Source: Methylorubrum extorquens
GTDB taxonomy: Bacteria > Pseudomonadota > Alphaproteobacteria > Rhizobiales > Beijerinckiaceae
Direction of reading: 5' to 3'
NCBI RefSeq assembly: GCF_024169925.1
Contig: NZ_JALJXF010000001.1
Span: 277,501 to 341,500 of the forward strand
Length of the DNA stretch: 64,000 nt
The position numbers were made by a program, and so were the translations under genes. This document shows, piece after piece, positions 62,914 through 64,000 of the stretch (position 1 is the first letter of the stretch; each line of letters begins with the position of its first letter). The notes beneath the pieces are model-generated. The model worked only from the letters and a program-made list of their open reading frames with translations, was not told the DNA's origin and made no database searches.

Positions 62914-64000
62914 GTGACCAGCCTGCTCACCAACATCTCCGCCATGACGGCGCTGACGACGCTCAAGGGCATCAACAGCCAGCTCGACGCCACCTCCAAC
63001 CGCGTCTCGACCGGCCAGCGCGTCTCGACCGCCGCCGACAACGCCGCCTACTGGTCGATCGCCACCACGGTGCGCACCGACAACGCCTCCCTGTCTGCCG
63101 TGAAGGACTCGCTCGGCCTCGGTTCCTCGGCGGTCGACACCGCCTATAACGGCCTGAACTCGATCCTGTCCGACATGCAGAACCTGCGCGCCAAGCTGCA
63201 GACCGCGCTTCAGCCGGGCGTCGATCGCTCGAAGGTCCAGACCGAGATCGCGGCCATCCAGAGCAAGATGAAGGCGACGGCCGACTCGTCGAACTCGTCG
63301 GGTCAGAACTGGCTCTCCGTCGATTCTACGGCGACGAACACCGCCTATCAGGCGACGCAGAGCGTGATCGCCGGCTTCTCTCGCGCTGGCGGCGGCGCGG
63401 TGACCTTCTCCAAGATCAATGTCGACGTCAATGCGATCAAGCTGTACGACGTCAACGCAAGCAGCGTCACAACCGCCGCAACCAGCGGCCAAGTGTTCGC
63501 CCAGACGTCTCTCACCGGGACCGCCGCATTCCGTCCGGGCGATGCCGTCGTCGCCAACCGCGGGACCGCGAATTTCAACGGGGCCAACGAGGTTGCCTTC
63601 ACGCTCAGCCTCGGTGACGGTTCCACGGCGGACATCGTCATCAACAGTGCGACGATGGCCTCTGCCGCCAGAGATCTGACGCGGGTGACGACGGACGAGT
63701 TCCTCGCCGCCATCAACAACCAGATCACGGCCGACACCGCCACGACGCCGCTGAGCGGAAAGGTCGCCGCTTCGCTGGACGCCTCCGGACGCCTCACCTT
63801 CACGAGCACGGCGACGGGCTCGGGGACCGATGCTCAGATCTCGGTCAAGAACATCAACGCGAGCGGCACCAACGCGCTCGTCGATGTCGGCTTCAGCGCG
63901 ATCTCGGCCACGCCTACGGTGAAGGCGGGAACGAATTTCACCACGGTGGACCTGACGGCTGATAAGGTCATCACGGTCAATGACGGGAACAGAGCGACGA
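62914..64000 (+). CDS. fliC: Flagellin, 5' part (runs off window)
   Basis: Open to the window edge from a GTG. The N-terminal D0/D1 region is clear: SLLTNISAMTALTTLKGINS at the start, then SNRVSTGQRVSTAADNAAYW near residue 30 and VDTAYNGLNSILSDMQNLR near residue 75. Bases beyond about 63400 encode the variable outer domain (Ala/Thr/Asn-rich). The filament subunit is exported by the FlhA/FliR/FliI apparatus encoded nearby. No stop codon is seen to 64000. The GTG start follows CGGAAG. Confidence 0.92.
   Translation, partial: MTSLLTNISAMTALTTLKGINSQLDATSNRVSTGQRVSTAADNAAYWSIATTVRTDNASLSAVKDSLGLGSSAVDTAYNGLNSILSDMQNLRAKLQTALQPGVDRSKVQTEIAAIQSKMKATADSSNSSGQNWLSVDSTATNTAYQATQSVIAGFSRAGGGAVTFSKINVDVNAIKLYDVNASSVTTAATSGQVFAQTSLTGTAAFRPGDAVVANRGTANFNGANEVAFTLSLGDGSTADIVINSATMASAARDLTRVTTDEFLAAINNQITADTATTPLSGKVAASLDASGRLTFTSTATGSGTDAQISVKNINASGTNALVDVGFSAISATPTVKAGTNFTTVDLTADKVITVNDGNRAT

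Noticed and set aside
1..64000. CRISPR array or prophage genes
   Set aside because: No regularly spaced direct repeats with spacers, no Cas proteins, and no integrase, terminase or capsid genes were seen.

Overview
The window is high-GC DNA from an alphaproteobacterium. Gene content points to the Hyphomicrobiales (Rhizobiales), most likely Methylobacterium/Methylorubrum, although no single gene fixes the genus. The evidence is: flagellar genes in the alphaproteobacterial order flgE-flgK-flgL-flaF-flbT-flgD-fliQ ... flhA-fliR with FlbT and FlaF regulators; DUF1491, DUF1217, DUF2336 and CheL-type proteins; a Mic60-like (mitofilin) gene between hemD and a hemY-like gene; and an alphaproteobacterial type of short intergenic palindrome at several gene ends. 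I saw no phage, plasmid, insertion sequence or CRISPR array.

Layout. Bases 1-4200 hold a Suv3-like RNA helicase, three very small genes and a helix-hairpin-helix protein. Bases 4500-10950 hold tRNA-Ser(GGA), then a minus-strand hemD / Mic60-like / HemY-like group that diverges from tsaD. Bases 10940-20200 are housekeeping and accessory genes: a soluble double-PAS chemoreceptor, gpsA, an EVE protein, an acyltransferase, a ParB-like protein, a DedA-like protein with dsbB, tRNA-Leu(CAA), a glutamine amidotransferase and an ethanolamine-type permease. Bases 20329-22933 are a compact minus-strand set of three coiled-coil proteins, the largest crescentin-like. Bases 23400-31100 hold a GT21 glycosyltransferase, a histone-deacetylase-family protein, DUF1810, an ATP-grasp enzyme with a partly low-GC start, a FemAB/GNAT-like protein, TrmO and AMP nucleosidase. 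Bases 31200-44600 hold a membrane chemoreceptor, a class A PBP with a degenerate nuclease-like tail, an MFS transporter, a cydB with no cydA beside it, a DivJ-like histidine kinase with a peptidoglycan-binding protein and DUF1491, DUF2336 and a DapA-family aldolase.

Bases 44690-62060 are a large minus-strand flagellar block: basal-body proteins, export apparatus (FlhA, FliR, FliQ, FliI), rod (FlgF), hook (FlgE, FlgD), hook-filament junction (FlgK, FlgL) and regulators (FlbT, FlaF). A complete BamA/Omp85 gene on the opposite strand interrupts it between flhA and fliQ. A PilZ protein and the 5' part of a flagellin gene close the window; the flagellin leader carries a duplicated 15-base motif.

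The items most worth a second look are the three-gene coiled-coil operon, the BamA-like gene inside the flagellar block, the PBP1A with an SNase-like tail, the orphan cydB-DUF2474 pair, the dispersed palindrome family, and the flagellin leader repeats beside flbT/flaF.
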